This document shows, in pieces, positions 1-7,798 of a stretch of DNA of 58,526 nt (its first letter is position 1; each line of letters opens with the position of its first letter). Where the stretch lies: contig MGWZ01000022.1 of NCBI GenBank assembly GCA_001801175.1, forward strand, positions 1 through 58,526. Reading direction: 5' to 3'. The translations under genes and the position numbers were made by a program. The notes under the pieces were generated by a model. That model was not told the DNA's origin, searched no databases, and saw only the letters and a program-made list of their open reading frames with translations. The DNA comes from Gallionellales bacterium RIFCSPLOWO2_02_FULL_57_47 (GTDB lineage Bacteria; Pseudomonadota; Gammaproteobacteria; Burkholderiales; Gallionellaceae).

Positions 1-289
1 AGCCGTTGCTGTTGTAGCTGTTGTTTCCGCCGGGTAAAAAAGTCGTGCCGCGATACTGCACGGTGCTGTCGTTATAGGTGGTGTTGGCGCTGAGATTGAC
101 CGACGGCAACAACGCGGAACGGCCCTGCGGCAGCTTTTCCTGCCCGGCGTGCAGCGCGGCGCGCGCGGCGGCAAATACCGGATCGTTCGCCTGGGCGGCA
201 CGGTAGGTTTCCAGCAGGTCGGCAGCGCCGGCCCCGTTGACCGCGAAAAAGACAGTTGCGTAAAAAACTTGTTGTGGTAATCGTTTCAT
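1..289 (-). CDS. tolC: TolC-family outer membrane channel protein, N-terminal part only
   Basis: This reverse-strand gene starts at the ATG at 287-289 and runs off the left edge of the window, so only about 96 residues are visible. The first ~22 residues look like a Sec signal peptide ending near GAGA. The following segment (ADLLETYRAAQANDPVF, then a region rich in Ala and Gln and the motif LLPSVNLSANTTYN) is the typical start of a TolC-type outer membrane efflux channel. These proteins form trimeric ducts for type I secretion and RND efflux. It lies 78 bp downstream of pcm on the same strand, an arrangement common in betaproteobacteria, so the two may be co-transcribed. The symbol is used in the family sense; the exact export partner cannot be seen. 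Confidence 0.85.
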   Translation of the reverse strand, partial: MKRLPQQVFYATVFFAVNGAGAADLLETYRAAQANDPVFAAARAALHAGQEKLPQGRSALLPSVNLSANTTYNDSTVQYRGTTFLPGGNNSYNSNG

Positions 290-367
290 AAGGTTTTGCA
301 CAACCTGTATATTAGATAATGCTAATGTTACAGCCAATCTGGATATTGTGCAATTCAATCCTGAAAC

Positions 368-1024
368 CTAGAACACGAATCGTTTGGGCTGTTGCGCATG
401 TTGCAGGGGAGCGACGCAGGTTTCCATAATGTTAACGGTTTCAAAGGTATCGGGAGCGACACGAGTGATCAGCCTGGCCTGCATCACCGGCGCATCTCCG
501 ACAATGGCGAACAGTCTCCCGCCGACGTTCAGGCTATTCTGGAATTCTTCGGGCAGCACCGGGGTTGAGCCGGTCAGTACGATGGCATCATAGCCAGCAC
601 CACCGGCCCAGCCATGCGAAGCATCACCAATCTCAAGCATAATGTTATCGCGGTGGAGCGCAGCCAGGTTTTGCCTCGCTGCAGCACTCAACTGCGGCAC
701 GATTTCAACTGAAGTTACGCGCCCCGCCAATGTGGACAACAGCGCGGTCAGATAACCGCTGCCGGTGCCCACTTCCAGCACCTGGTCACTACGGTTGAGA
801 TGCAATTCCTGCAGGGCGCGCGCCTCAAGCTTGGGCTGCCACATGGACGCTCCATAACCCAAGGGGATTTCCATATCAGCGAAAGCCATTTCCCTCATGC
901 CATTCGGCACGAAGTGCTCACGGCGAACGTGTTTGAGCAAGTCCAGAATCCGACCCTCAAACACATCGCAGGGGCGAATTTGTTGTTCTATCATATTAAA
1001 GCGCGCTTGCTCCACGTTCAGCAT
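368..1024 (-). CDS. pcm: Protein-L-isoaspartate O-methyltransferase
   Basis: The product is about 218 residues and belongs to the PIMT family, which uses S-adenosylmethionine to methylate isoaspartyl residues in damaged proteins. The SAM-binding motif I VLEVGTGSGYLTALL is clear near residues 79-93, and the N-terminal signature ARFNMIEQQIRPCDV is typical of the betaproteobacterial form that sits beside tolC. Two in-frame ATGs lie six bases apart (1030 and 1024). The AAGGGA ribosome binding site abuts the first and is correctly spaced from the second, so 1024 is preferred. The gene is divergent from ubiK across a 280-bp spacer. A specialised role other than protein repair is possible for this clade, because the protein is shorter and more divergent than E. 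coli Pcm. Confidence 0.85.
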   Translation of the reverse strand: MLNVEQARFNMIEQQIRPCDVFEGRILDLLKHVRREHFVPNGMREMAFADMEIPLGYGASMWQPKLEARALQELHLNRSDQVLEVGTGSGYLTALLSTLAGRVTSVEIVPQLSAAARQNLAALHRDNIMLEIGDASHGWAGGAGYDAIVLTGSTPVLPEEFQNSLNVGGRLFAIVGDAPVMQARLITRVAPDTFETVNIMETCVAPLQHAQQPKRFVF

Positions 1025-1305
1025 TTTCATTCCCTTTGCATATATTAATCAGGCATCATTCCTTGGACAGTATAACAACACGTTACATCAGGCTCAAAGC
1101 AGAACCGATAGCAAGCGCAATTTATCATTTTAGCGCCGCTGTTGCGCTACCAGCAAAACTGCCATTTTCTGGAGTGTGCCAATGATTCGAACAGTCATAC
1201 TCAAATATCGATGTTAAGCCGTGGCAGACCGCAATCCAGGGCGCGCCTCGGTGCCGGGCAAATTTTGCTACACTGTCAATATCGCAAACAACCCGGAGTC
1301 ACAGC

Positions 1306-1554
1306 ATGCTCAATCAAAAGTTTTTTGATGACCTGTCGGCCAAATTAAACGAGGTGGTAAACAGCGGCCCCGCCAAAGACATTGAAAAAAATGTGCGCGT
1401 CCTGCTGATGCAAGGTTTCGCCAAACTCAATCTGGTGACGCACGAAGAGCTCGAAGTGCAAGCGCAGGTGCTGGCGCGTACCCGTGAACATCTGACCGCA
1501 CTGGAAGCGCGGGTCGCGGAACTGGAAGCGCAGCGCAACAAGGCCGCTTCATAA
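1306..1554 (+). CDS. ubiK: Ubiquinone biosynthesis accessory factor UbiK
   Basis: This 82-residue protein matches the UbiK (YqiC/BMFP) family. It has the N-terminal pattern LNQKFFDDLSAKLNEVV, a central segment with VLLMQGFAKLNLVTHEE, and a C-terminal coiled coil (roughly residues 52-78) rich in Leu, Glu and Arg that mediates trimer formation. In characterised bacteria UbiK assists the UbiJ/Ubi complex in aerobic ubiquinone synthesis and binds lipid. The ATG has a CCCGGAG ribosome binding site seven bases upstream. The downstream yifB gene starts two bases after the stop, so the two are very probably one transcript, an arrangement common in betaproteobacteria. Confidence 0.85.
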   Translation: MLNQKFFDDLSAKLNEVVNSGPAKDIEKNVRVLLMQGFAKLNLVTHEELEVQAQVLARTREHLTALEARVAELEAQRNKAAS

Positions 1555-1556
1555 AT

Positions 1557-3047
1557 ATGAGCCTCGCGGTTCTCTACAGCCGCGCGCTTTCAGGAATGGA
1601 AGCTGCTCTCGTCACCGTTGAGGTGCACATCGCCAACGGCTTGCCCAACTTCACCATCGTGGGCCTGCCGGAAACCGAAGTCAAGGAAAGCAAAGACCGC
1701 GTGCGCGCCGCGCTGCAAAATTGCCAGTTCGATTTTCCGGCGCGCCGCATCACCGTTAACCTCGCTCCCGCCGACCTGCCCAAAGAAAGCGGGCGATTTG
1801 ATTTGCCCATCGCGCTGGGCATACTCGCCGCCACCGGTCAGATTCCTTCCGACAAGCTCGCCGAATACGAATACGCCGGGGAACTTGCGCTGACCGGCGA
1901 GTTGCGTCCGATACGCGGCGCGCTGGCGATGACTTATCGTGCAGTCAGCAGCGGGCGAGCTTTCATCCTGCCGCAAGCCAATGCCGCCGAAGCCGCGCTG
2001 GTGGAGGATGCAACCGTGTTCCCGGCGCAAACGCTGCTGCAAGTGGCGGCGCATCTCACCGGCAGATCAAAAATTGCGCCCTATATTAGCCAGCCGCAAT
2101 CCATCCGTCCGCACTACCCGGACATGAGCGAGGTGAAGGGACAGGCGCAGGCCAAGCGCGCCCTGGAAGTCGCTGCGGCGGGCGGGCACAGCGTGCTGAT
2201 GGTGGGGCCGCCGGGCACCGGCAAATCCATGCTTGCGGCGCGCTTCCCAGGCATCCTTCCGCAAATGACCGAGGCCGAGGCGCTGCAGAGTGCGGCGCTG
2301 CAATCGCTGGATGGCGGCTTCGATGTGGCGAAGTGGAAGACGCGGCCCTATCGCGCGCCTCACCACACCGCATCCGGCGTAGCGCTGGTCGGAGGAGGAA
2401 GCAATCCGCGTCCCGGCGAAATTTCCATGGCTTTGCACGGCGTGCTGTTTCTCGATGAGTTGCCGGAGTTCGAGCGCAGTGTGCTGGAAGTGTTGCGCGA
2501 ACCGATGGAATCGGGGCGCATCACCATTTCCCGCGCGGCGCGGCGCGCCGATTTTCCCGCGCAGTTCCAGCTGATCGCCGCAATGAATCCCTGCCCGTGC
2601 GGCTATCACGGTCACTACAACGGCAAGTGCCATTGCACACCGGACCAGATTTCACGCTACCGCAGCAAGATTTCCGGCCCGCTGCTGGATCGCATCGACA
2701 TCCAGATCGAAGTGCCTGCGGTACCGCAGGATGATTTGCTCAACAAGGCGAATGGCGAAGCCAGCGCGGATTTGCGGGCGCGTGTAGAAATTGCGCGGCA
2801 ACGCCAGCTTGCGCGCCAGGACAAGGCCAACGCCCAGCTTTCGGTCACTGAAATCGACGCGTTATGCACGCCGGATGCGCAAGGCATTGCGCTGCTGCAA
2901 CAAGCCATCAGCCGCCTTAACCTCTCCGCACGCGCCTATCACCGCGTGCTCAAGGTGGCGCGCAGCATCGCCGATCTGGAAGGGATTGATGGCATCGCGA
3001 CCAGGCATATTGCCGAAGCGGTGCAGTACCGGCGATTGAGCTTTTAA
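1557..3047 (+). CDS. comM: YifB/ComM-family Mg-chelatase-like AAA+ ATPase
   Basis: The 496-residue product has the standard YifB/ComM layout: an N-terminal Lon-protease-like S5 fold (about 1-170, with LPNFTIVGLPETEVKESKDRV), a Mg-chelatase-type AAA+ core with Walker A GPPGTGKS near residue 218 and Walker B VLFLDELPEF, and a C-terminal Mg-chelatase domain ending in a helical bundle. A Cys/His cluster (NPCPCGYHGHYNGKCHC) typical of the family is present. ComM homologues are DNA helicases that promote branch migration during natural transformation in Vibrio and relatives. dprA at 54.2 kb and the type IV pilus genes at 30-38 kb are other transformation-linked functions in the window, but competence itself is inference. 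It is coupled to ubiK by a 2-bp gap. Confidence 0.88.
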   Translation: MSLAVLYSRALSGMEAALVTVEVHIANGLPNFTIVGLPETEVKESKDRVRAALQNCQFDFPARRITVNLAPADLPKESGRFDLPIALGILAATGQIPSDKLAEYEYAGELALTGELRPIRGALAMTYRAVSSGRAFILPQANAAEAALVEDATVFPAQTLLQVAAHLTGRSKIAPYISQPQSIRPHYPDMSEVKGQAQAKRALEVAAAGGHSVLMVGPPGTGKSMLAARFPGILPQMTEAEALQSAALQSLDGGFDVAKWKTRPYRAPHHTASGVALVGGGSNPRPGEISMALHGVLFLDELPEFERSVLEVLREPMESGRITISRAARRADFPAQFQLIAAMNPCPCGYHGHYNGKCHCTPDQISRYRSKISGPLLDRIDIQIEVPAVPQDDLLNKANGEASADLRARVEIARQRQLARQDKANAQLSVTEIDALCTPDAQGIALLQQAISRLNLSARAYHRVLKVARSIADLEGIDGIATRHIAEAVQYRRLSF

Positions 3048-3061
3048 GGGCGCAGATGCGG

Positions 3062-4069
3062 TCAGCGGCTGCTGGCCATATCGATAATCGCTGCCCTCAG
3101 CTCCTGCTTCAGGACTGAGTCTGCCTGGTTCAAGGCGCGCTTTGATGCGCTTTCCGCGTCCGGGGCGTTGCTCTTGACGGTCCAGCGCCTGATGCCGCGC
3201 ACACGGCCTGTGCCCGTTTCCGACAGGGTGACTTCCAGGACACCGCGCTGCCAGTACCAGCCGTCCTGAAAGCCAAGGTCAGCCATTTCCATCCGCGCCT
3301 GCAACACAAAATCCGGGCTCGGACCGGTCTCGATCATGAAACCGGCTTTGGCCAGCGCGCCGGACACCACTTCCGCAAAGCCGGGGGTTGAGCCGGCAGC
3401 TACCTGTGATGCAATCCGCACCCGCTTCAACAAGTCGTCCAGATCGCTTTTAAGTTTTGCGCTGTTCCATTGCGGTTCAGTGCCTCGCCCGGCGGGATCT
3501 ACAACTTGCAGGGACTTCTGCAATGACTCGCGCTCCTGCTGGGCATCCACGGCCAGGCTGGCCGCTGCAATTTTCAGGAACAAGTCGCTGGCTTTGCGGG
3601 ATTGCTCTACATGGTTGCCGGTAGCCTCATCCAGTTGGCCGATTTGCTGGCGCAGGCTGGCAGCGGTCTGCAATCGCGGCAAAACCGCCAGCGCGTGATA
3701 GTTATTCGTGGCGGTGTCCTGCCACAGTTCCGCAATCTGTATCCCGCGGATAATCTGGCTGGTATGCGTGGTGATGCGCCGGGAAGCCTGGCTCTCATAC
3801 TGGCCCGGCGCGCTGGGGCCGGCCTTGAATTTCTGGACATCTTCGCTTTCCGCCGCTACGGCCACCTGAAATATTTTGGACAGGTCGGCGCGGGCGCGAT
3901 CCTTGGCCTCTTCCTGCGTGGCCGCCTGTCCGCGACCCATCAGGTATTGCGCACTTTTATACTGGGCGCTGTCGCCGGATATCCAGTCGGGTGCGGCGGG
4001 AGGCTGGCTGGCGCAGCCGGAGAGGAGTGAAAGCACGCATGTCATGAAGGCAAAGTCAGAGAGTTTCAT
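3062..4069 (-). CDS. LPP20-like lipoprotein with C-terminal assembly-type domain
   Basis: This is a predicted outer membrane lipoprotein of about 335 residues. The N terminus is a short hydrophobic signal with lipobox LLSGC, so the mature protein would begin at the Cys near residue 19. The segment APDWISGDSAQYKSAQYLMGRGQ followed by an Ala/Arg-rich helix resembles the LPP20 fold, also present in the gene at 6119-6706. The C-terminal half has a domain with ARMEMADLGFQDGWYWQRG, of unknown function. An ATG at 4075 touches the AGGAG ribosome binding site, so the ATG at 4069, six bases after it, is preferred. It is the last gene of a four-gene lipoprotein cluster and starts ten bases after the COG3014-like stop. 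Confidence 0.65.
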   Translation of the reverse strand: MKLSDFAFMTCVLSLLSGCASQPPAAPDWISGDSAQYKSAQYLMGRGQAATQEEAKDRARADLSKIFQVAVAAESEDVQKFKAGPSAPGQYESQASRRITTHTSQIIRGIQIAELWQDTATNNYHALAVLPRLQTAASLRQQIGQLDEATGNHVEQSRKASDLFLKIAAASLAVDAQQERESLQKSLQVVDPAGRGTEPQWNSAKLKSDLDDLLKRVRIASQVAAGSTPGFAEVVSGALAKAGFMIETGPSPDFVLQARMEMADLGFQDGWYWQRGVLEVTLSETGTGRVRGIRRWTVKSNAPDAESASKRALNQADSVLKQELRAAIIDMASSR

Positions 4070-4078
4070 TTGCATCTC

Positions 4079-5467
4079 CTAGTGGTGTGGCTGATTGGGA
4101 ACCCAGTGCTGGGTCAGATACGTCTTGCGATTCCTGCTGATGGCTACACCCGGATATTCCTGGGTCGCGATGACCTGTTCGCCAGCCCCGAGTAAATCAA
4201 CCGTGATGGTGTAGCTGCCGGGCGGCAACGAAAGCCGCGCCAGCTGGACGTTTGCGGGTAATGTCAGCCAGCTGCGGGTGTCGGCCCGCTCGGTGGCCGC
4301 AGCCGCCATCCGCACGACAAAAGAGCTGAGTAATTCTACCGCAAGGTCGTTGTCACGGTTTCTTCCGGCGCGATCCACAGATTGCTGCATCACAACCTTG
4401 GACACCGCACGGGCGATTGAGCGCGCCGTTATCGCGGGCATGCGGGAGTCCAGGCTAGCCCTGGCAAGGGCATCAATGTCTTCCATCATCTGGGTGTAGG
4501 CCTGCTTGCCGGAGACGCTGACGCGGGCGTTCAGCACGTTGTTGGGCCGGGATTCGTGGTAAGGCAGCGCGATGTTTACGACCACGGGCAGCGCGGGTGT
4601 GATTTGCTTATACCGCGTGGTGGGATCTGCCATGACCGAGTGGGAAGGCGATGTAGCGCCGACAATTTTTTCGCGCTTGACGGGCGCCAGGCCATTGTTC
4701 AGGACGAAGACCAGTTCGCCTTCCTGTTCGCGTATCACTTCATGCGGAGTTTCGATGCCGAATTCCTGCCTGTACTGGGCAGCCTCATCCGCCAAACCCT
4801 GCCGGTGCGCCAGCCGCAACAGGTCATGCTTGAGCATGTCCGGCATCGCCAGGCCATAATTGACCCGGTACTTTTTGTAGGCCTCGTAGGCCTTGCGGTA
4901 GGCAATCATGGCATCGCTCCATTCACCCAGTTCCTCGTAGATCATGCCGGTGAGGTAACGGGATAGCGCATCTTCGGTGAACTTGTTCCCCGGAATTTTT
5001 TCCCCGATCTCACGCAGCCTGGTGTCCACCTGAAGCGCCTCGACACGCGCTTCATCAGGCTGTCCGAGCTCCAGGTAATTGAGCGCCATGTAGAGGTGCA
5101 CCAGAACCTGTTCGTAGTCATCACCGGCATAACTGACGGTCGCGTCGTTGACGACGAATGACAGGGTATTCTCGCTGACGCTGGCGGCATAAAGCCGCTC
5201 CATTTCAGTCTTGGCCGCTTCCAGCGCCAGATTGGAGCCGGCAAAATCGCGCTTCATGCGCAGTACCATGCCTTTGTCGAGCAGGTACAACACCCGGCCG
5301 GTTCTGGAGCTGGCTTGCTTCTCAATTTCCTGCAGGGCGGCATCGTATTTTCGGCTCGAAAGGCTGTGTTCGATGACGCCGAAAGAATCACTGTAGGTGG
5401 CGCACCCCGCCAAAACGAATGTCCCGAGCAACAGCGCAACGCGGCACGCAGCCCTGCTTACCGCCAT
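4079..5467 (-). CDS. COG3014-type lipoprotein
   Basis: The product is about 462 residues with a lipoprotein signal (lipobox VLAGC, Cys about residue 22) followed by helical, TPR-like repeats from about 30 to 210 (for example ALNYLELGQPDEARVEALQ and GMIYEELGEWSDAMIAYRKAYEAYKKY). The C-terminal half is predicted beta-rich. This matches the uncharacterised COG3014 lipoprotein family, usually encoded beside an LpoB-like gene. A TTG 18 bases upstream (5485) is an alternative start; the ATG at 5467 was chosen because it gives a compact signal peptide. It follows the LpoB-like gene by about 40 bp on the same strand. The molecular role is unknown; context suggests envelope or cell-wall work. Confidence 0.7.
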   Translation of the reverse strand: MAVSRAACRVALLLGTFVLAGCATYSDSFGVIEHSLSSRKYDAALQEIEKQASSRTGRVLYLLDKGMVLRMKRDFAGSNLALEAAKTEMERLYAASVSENTLSFVVNDATVSYAGDDYEQVLVHLYMALNYLELGQPDEARVEALQVDTRLREIGEKIPGNKFTEDALSRYLTGMIYEELGEWSDAMIAYRKAYEAYKKYRVNYGLAMPDMLKHDLLRLAHRQGLADEAAQYRQEFGIETPHEVIREQEGELVFVLNNGLAPVKREKIVGATSPSHSVMADPTTRYKQITPALPVVVNIALPYHESRPNNVLNARVSVSGKQAYTQMMEDIDALARASLDSRMPAITARSIARAVSKVVMQQSVDRAGRNRDNDLAVELLSSFVVRMAAAATERADTRSWLTLPANVQLARLSLPPGSYTITVDLLGAGEQVIATQEYPGVAISRNRKTYLTQHWVPNQPHH

Positions 5468-5504
5468 CAATCGGCCCGCCTTCAATTACCCTGCCTTCAA
5501 TTGT

Positions 5505-6119
5505 CTAGAACCTCAGGTTGCTGCGCTCCACCAGTTTCTTGATCTTCTTCTGGCCGACCCAGACCTTGCGATTGTCCGCCATGCTGATCAGGGTCAGATC
5601 CACCTGGTAGAAACGCAATTGCGTTTTGCCGGAGGCATCAATGATGGTATTGATGGTTCCCTTCAGCATGAAGTCGGCGCCTTTTTCCTGCCCCATAGGC
5701 TTGCGCGTGACCTCGCTGGCGTGGAGATCCTGGTCCTTGCGCTCATCGCGGATTTCCAGGCGCTCCCTTGAAGAGGCGACGAATTGCACCTTGTCGGAAT
5801 TGATCAGGGCACGTTCCATGTCGGCGACAAAGGTGTTGACGTTGATGTGCTCGTGGCTCAGGTTGGCCACTTCACCCACGATTACCGCCGGCTGCCGTTT
5901 TTGAGCGCGCGTAAACTCGCCAAGCCAGGTGCGGCTCAACACGTCCCGGATCATCTCTTCCGACACCTGTTGCGAGTCGGTATCGTTCCAGGCGCCGCTC
6001 AGGTCTTTCACTTCTCCAGCATCCATCCGCGTCACCGCAGTGGAACAGCCGGTGGCAGACAATACCAAGGCCAAGGCTAGCATTACGGCCTGTGTGTTTT
6101 CAGTCAGTTTACAGCGCAT
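5505..6119 (-). CDS. lpoB: LpoB-like penicillin-binding protein activator lipoprotein
   Basis: The 204-residue product resembles the LpoB/COG3417 family, outer membrane lipoproteins that in Enterobacteria reach through the periplasm and activate the peptidoglycan synthase PBP1B. A signal with lipobox SATGC (Cys about residue 25) is followed by a short linker and the characteristic domain with MIRDVLSRTWLGEFTRAQKRQPAVIVGEV, an adduct-like beta strand GADFMLKGTI and a conserved end DNRKVWVGQKKIKKLV. Its ATG overlaps the stop codon of the LPP20 gene (TAATG), indicating translational coupling. The family assignment is firm; PBP1B activation in this organism is inference. Confidence 0.78.
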   Translation of the reverse strand: MRCKLTENTQAVMLALALVLSATGCSTAVTRMDAGEVKDLSGAWNDTDSQQVSEEMIRDVLSRTWLGEFTRAQKRQPAVIVGEVANLSHEHINVNTFVADMERALINSDKVQFVASSRERLEIRDERKDQDLHASEVTRKPMGQEKGADFMLKGTINTIIDASGKTQLRFYQVDLTLISMADNRKVWVGQKKIKKLVERSNLRF

Positions 6120-6706
6120 TATTTATTCTCCTTTGCGACGCGGTCAAAAATGTTATCGGCGCTGGTCTCGATGTAGCGCCTCAAGTCTTCGTTCATGTCC
6201 TGTGTACCGGCCAGCGTGCTTTTAACATGCTTCATGTCCAGTTCGGCGATGGAATAAATGATGTTGGTTTTTTTGTCGCGCCAGCTGCCGATGATTTTGG
6301 CGCCGGCAAGGTTGACCCTGGTAAGACTCTTGATCTGACGCGTGACAGACTCCTCGGCAACACTGGCGCCGCCAGCATTGGCGGAAGACCCAGTCCTTGC
6401 AGAAGACAGGTAGTCGCTGGAAACCACGTCCATGTAAGACGACAGGATCCGCGCCACTTCAGCCCGCGCCCGGTCATCGGCGGCAGATTTTTGCAGGGCC
6501 ATGTCACCCATCGGGGAGGCCGAGCCCACACCGTGGAACAGGCGGCCATCCTTGTCATTGAGGATATTTGTGCCCTCATTGACCCAATCCGGGGCGCCCT
6601 TGATACCCAGGTCGCTTTCTACTTTGGTAGTGCTGGAACAGGCCGAGACGGCAAGCGCAAACAGCGCCATTAATGACAGTTTTGCAATGAGATGGAAGTT
6701 TTTCAC
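6119..6706 (-). CDS. LPP20-family lipoprotein
   Basis: This 195-residue lipoprotein has a signal peptide ending in the lipobox AVSAC (Cys about residue 23) and an LPP20-like domain: GAPDWVNEGTNILNDKDGRLFHGVG, an Ala-rich helix QKSAADDRARAEVARILSSYM, then strands with AGAKIIGSWRDKKTNIIYSIAELD. LPP20 proteins are surface or periplasmic lipoproteins, first studied in Helicobacter; their biochemical role is unknown. It is the first gene of the reverse-strand cluster LPP20, LpoB-like, COG3014-like, LPP20-like, and overlaps the next gene by one base. A promoter should lie in 6707-6877, but I could not identify one with confidence. Confidence 0.75.
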   Translation of the reverse strand: MKNFHLIAKLSLMALFALAVSACSSTTKVESDLGIKGAPDWVNEGTNILNDKDGRLFHGVGSASPMGDMALQKSAADDRARAEVARILSSYMDVVSSDYLSSARTGSSANAGGASVAEESVTRQIKSLTRVNLAGAKIIGSWRDKKTNIIYSIAELDMKHVKSTLAGTQDMNEDLRRYIETSADNIFDRVAKENK

Positions 6707-6877
6707 GATTTTCTCCTGATGGAAGAGGAAATAATTCGACAGTTGCTACGTTGGAGAGTTGCGACGACAGGCTGCGAAACCATCATATGTGAAATGACCA
6801 GCCGCCGCAATGCGCGCCCGGGTGAGCAAGAGCAGGTTGAGAGTTATGCCGCACGCAGCAGCTTATTCAACACACCC

Positions 6878-7279
6878 TCAGGAAAACCAGCGCAGCACAG
6901 CGGCGGAACTCAGCGCCAAAGCGCCCAGGACGAACAAGGCAAGCCAGGCATGACGGCTGGATGCTGACGAAGGATGAGCGAACAGCAGCCACGCCGCCAA
7001 AGTAAAGCCGAGCGCCGCGCACGCCATTTTCACGCCGAGCGCGGCCACGGCGATGCCGTGAATATCGGGGAACTTCCCGTAATGGTAAAAACTGATCGCG
7101 CCGAAAGTTGCCCCGCTTGCCGCCTGAATCGCCCAACCGATCAGCACTATCCAGGCAAGCCGGCGTTGCACCGCTGCTTCGCGCCACGCAAGCGCGCAGG
7201 CCGCGCCGCCCACCACCGCCACCGCCCCGAAATTATGCACAATCTGGGTAGCTGCATAGGCAAGGTTTTGCCAGTCCAT
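6878..7279 (-). CDS. Small integral membrane protein of unknown function
   Basis: The ATG at 7279 gives a 133-residue protein with four hydrophobic segments: about residues 15-30 (VHNFGAVAVVGGAACAL), 42-62, 78-100 and 108-130. A longer reading starts at 7354 but would run into the preceding gene and adds a non-hydrophobic leader, so it was not used. His16 near the start of helix 1 and a HYGKFPDIHG loop between helices 2 and 3 might bind metal or heme, as in CopD-like membrane proteins, but I do not recognise the family. It starts two bases after the stop of the exported protein gene at 7282-7620, so the two are probably co-expressed. Confidence 0.6.
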   Translation of the reverse strand: MDWQNLAYAATQIVHNFGAVAVVGGAACALAWREAAVQRRLAWIVLIGWAIQAASGATFGAISFYHYGKFPDIHGIAVAALGVKMACAALGFTLAAWLLFAHPSSASSRHAWLALFVLGALALSSAAVLRWFS

Positions 7280-7281
7280 CG

Positions 7282-7620
7282 CTAATCTGCCGTGACCTTG
7301 ATGCAGCGCTCCACACCGATAGGCGTGTGATTCTTGTCGACCATTTTGGCGCAAATTTCATGCATACCCCGCGTCATGGGATCAAGTGTGTAGCTACCCT
7401 TTATTTGGCGCAGCAAACCGGTTTCCTTGCCATCCACGTAAAGGTGAGCATGATCGCCACCGCCCCCCAGAGTGACTTCATAGTCAAGTCTGCTTTCCGC
7501 TTTGGCCTCGAGCCTGGATCCATCGGCAGGAGAGGTGATGTCGATTTTTGGCTCGGCGGCTACCGCAGGTGAAGCGGCAAGGCTTGTGAGTATAAGTACC
7601 AGCATAGACAGGTAGCGCAT
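7282..7620 (-). CDS. Secreted Ig-like domain protein of unknown function
   Basis: This 112-residue protein has a clear Sec signal peptide (MRYLSMLVLILTSLAASPAVAA) followed by one small beta-sandwich-like domain: KIDITSPADGSRL, LDYEVTLGGGGDHAHLYVDGKE, and MHEICAKMVDKNHTPIGVERC. Two Cys residues in the mature part could form a disulfide. The pattern resembles small Ig-like domains that sit in the periplasm, but no specific family or ligand is recognised. The start at 7620 has an AAGGAGGG ribosome binding site six to thirteen bases upstream; an in-frame extension to 7755 would add a non-signal leader and is rejected. It is divergent from metH across 178 bp and is followed by the small membrane protein. 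Confidence 0.65.
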   Translation of the reverse strand: MRYLSMLVLILTSLAASPAVAAEPKIDITSPADGSRLEAKAESRLDYEVTLGGGGDHAHLYVDGKETGLLRQIKGSYTLDPMTRGMHEICAKMVDKNHTPIGVERCIKVTAD

Positions 7621-7798
7621 GATTCCCTCCTTAATAATGTGATGAGAAATGACCATAACCCCGTAGATACAATAGCGGTACACGCATATCGTGTCCTGCA
7701 TACTAGCACTCACCTGTAAACTATCAAGTCCCATGCCAACACGCTGCACCGGCAATCCGGCATGTTAAAATCCGCGCTCATTTTGAAGCCGGCAAACC

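Noticed and set aside
1031-1305. tRNA or small RNA between pcm and ubiK
   Set aside because: No cloverleaf or GGTTCGAATCC-type arm is visible. The ATTCGAA near 1195 is not in a paired T-arm context.
7621-7798. Possible SAH or cobalamin riboswitch upstream of metH
   Set aside because: The 178-bp spacer lacks the conserved cores of either class, and there is no room for a B12 riboswitch with divergent promoters.
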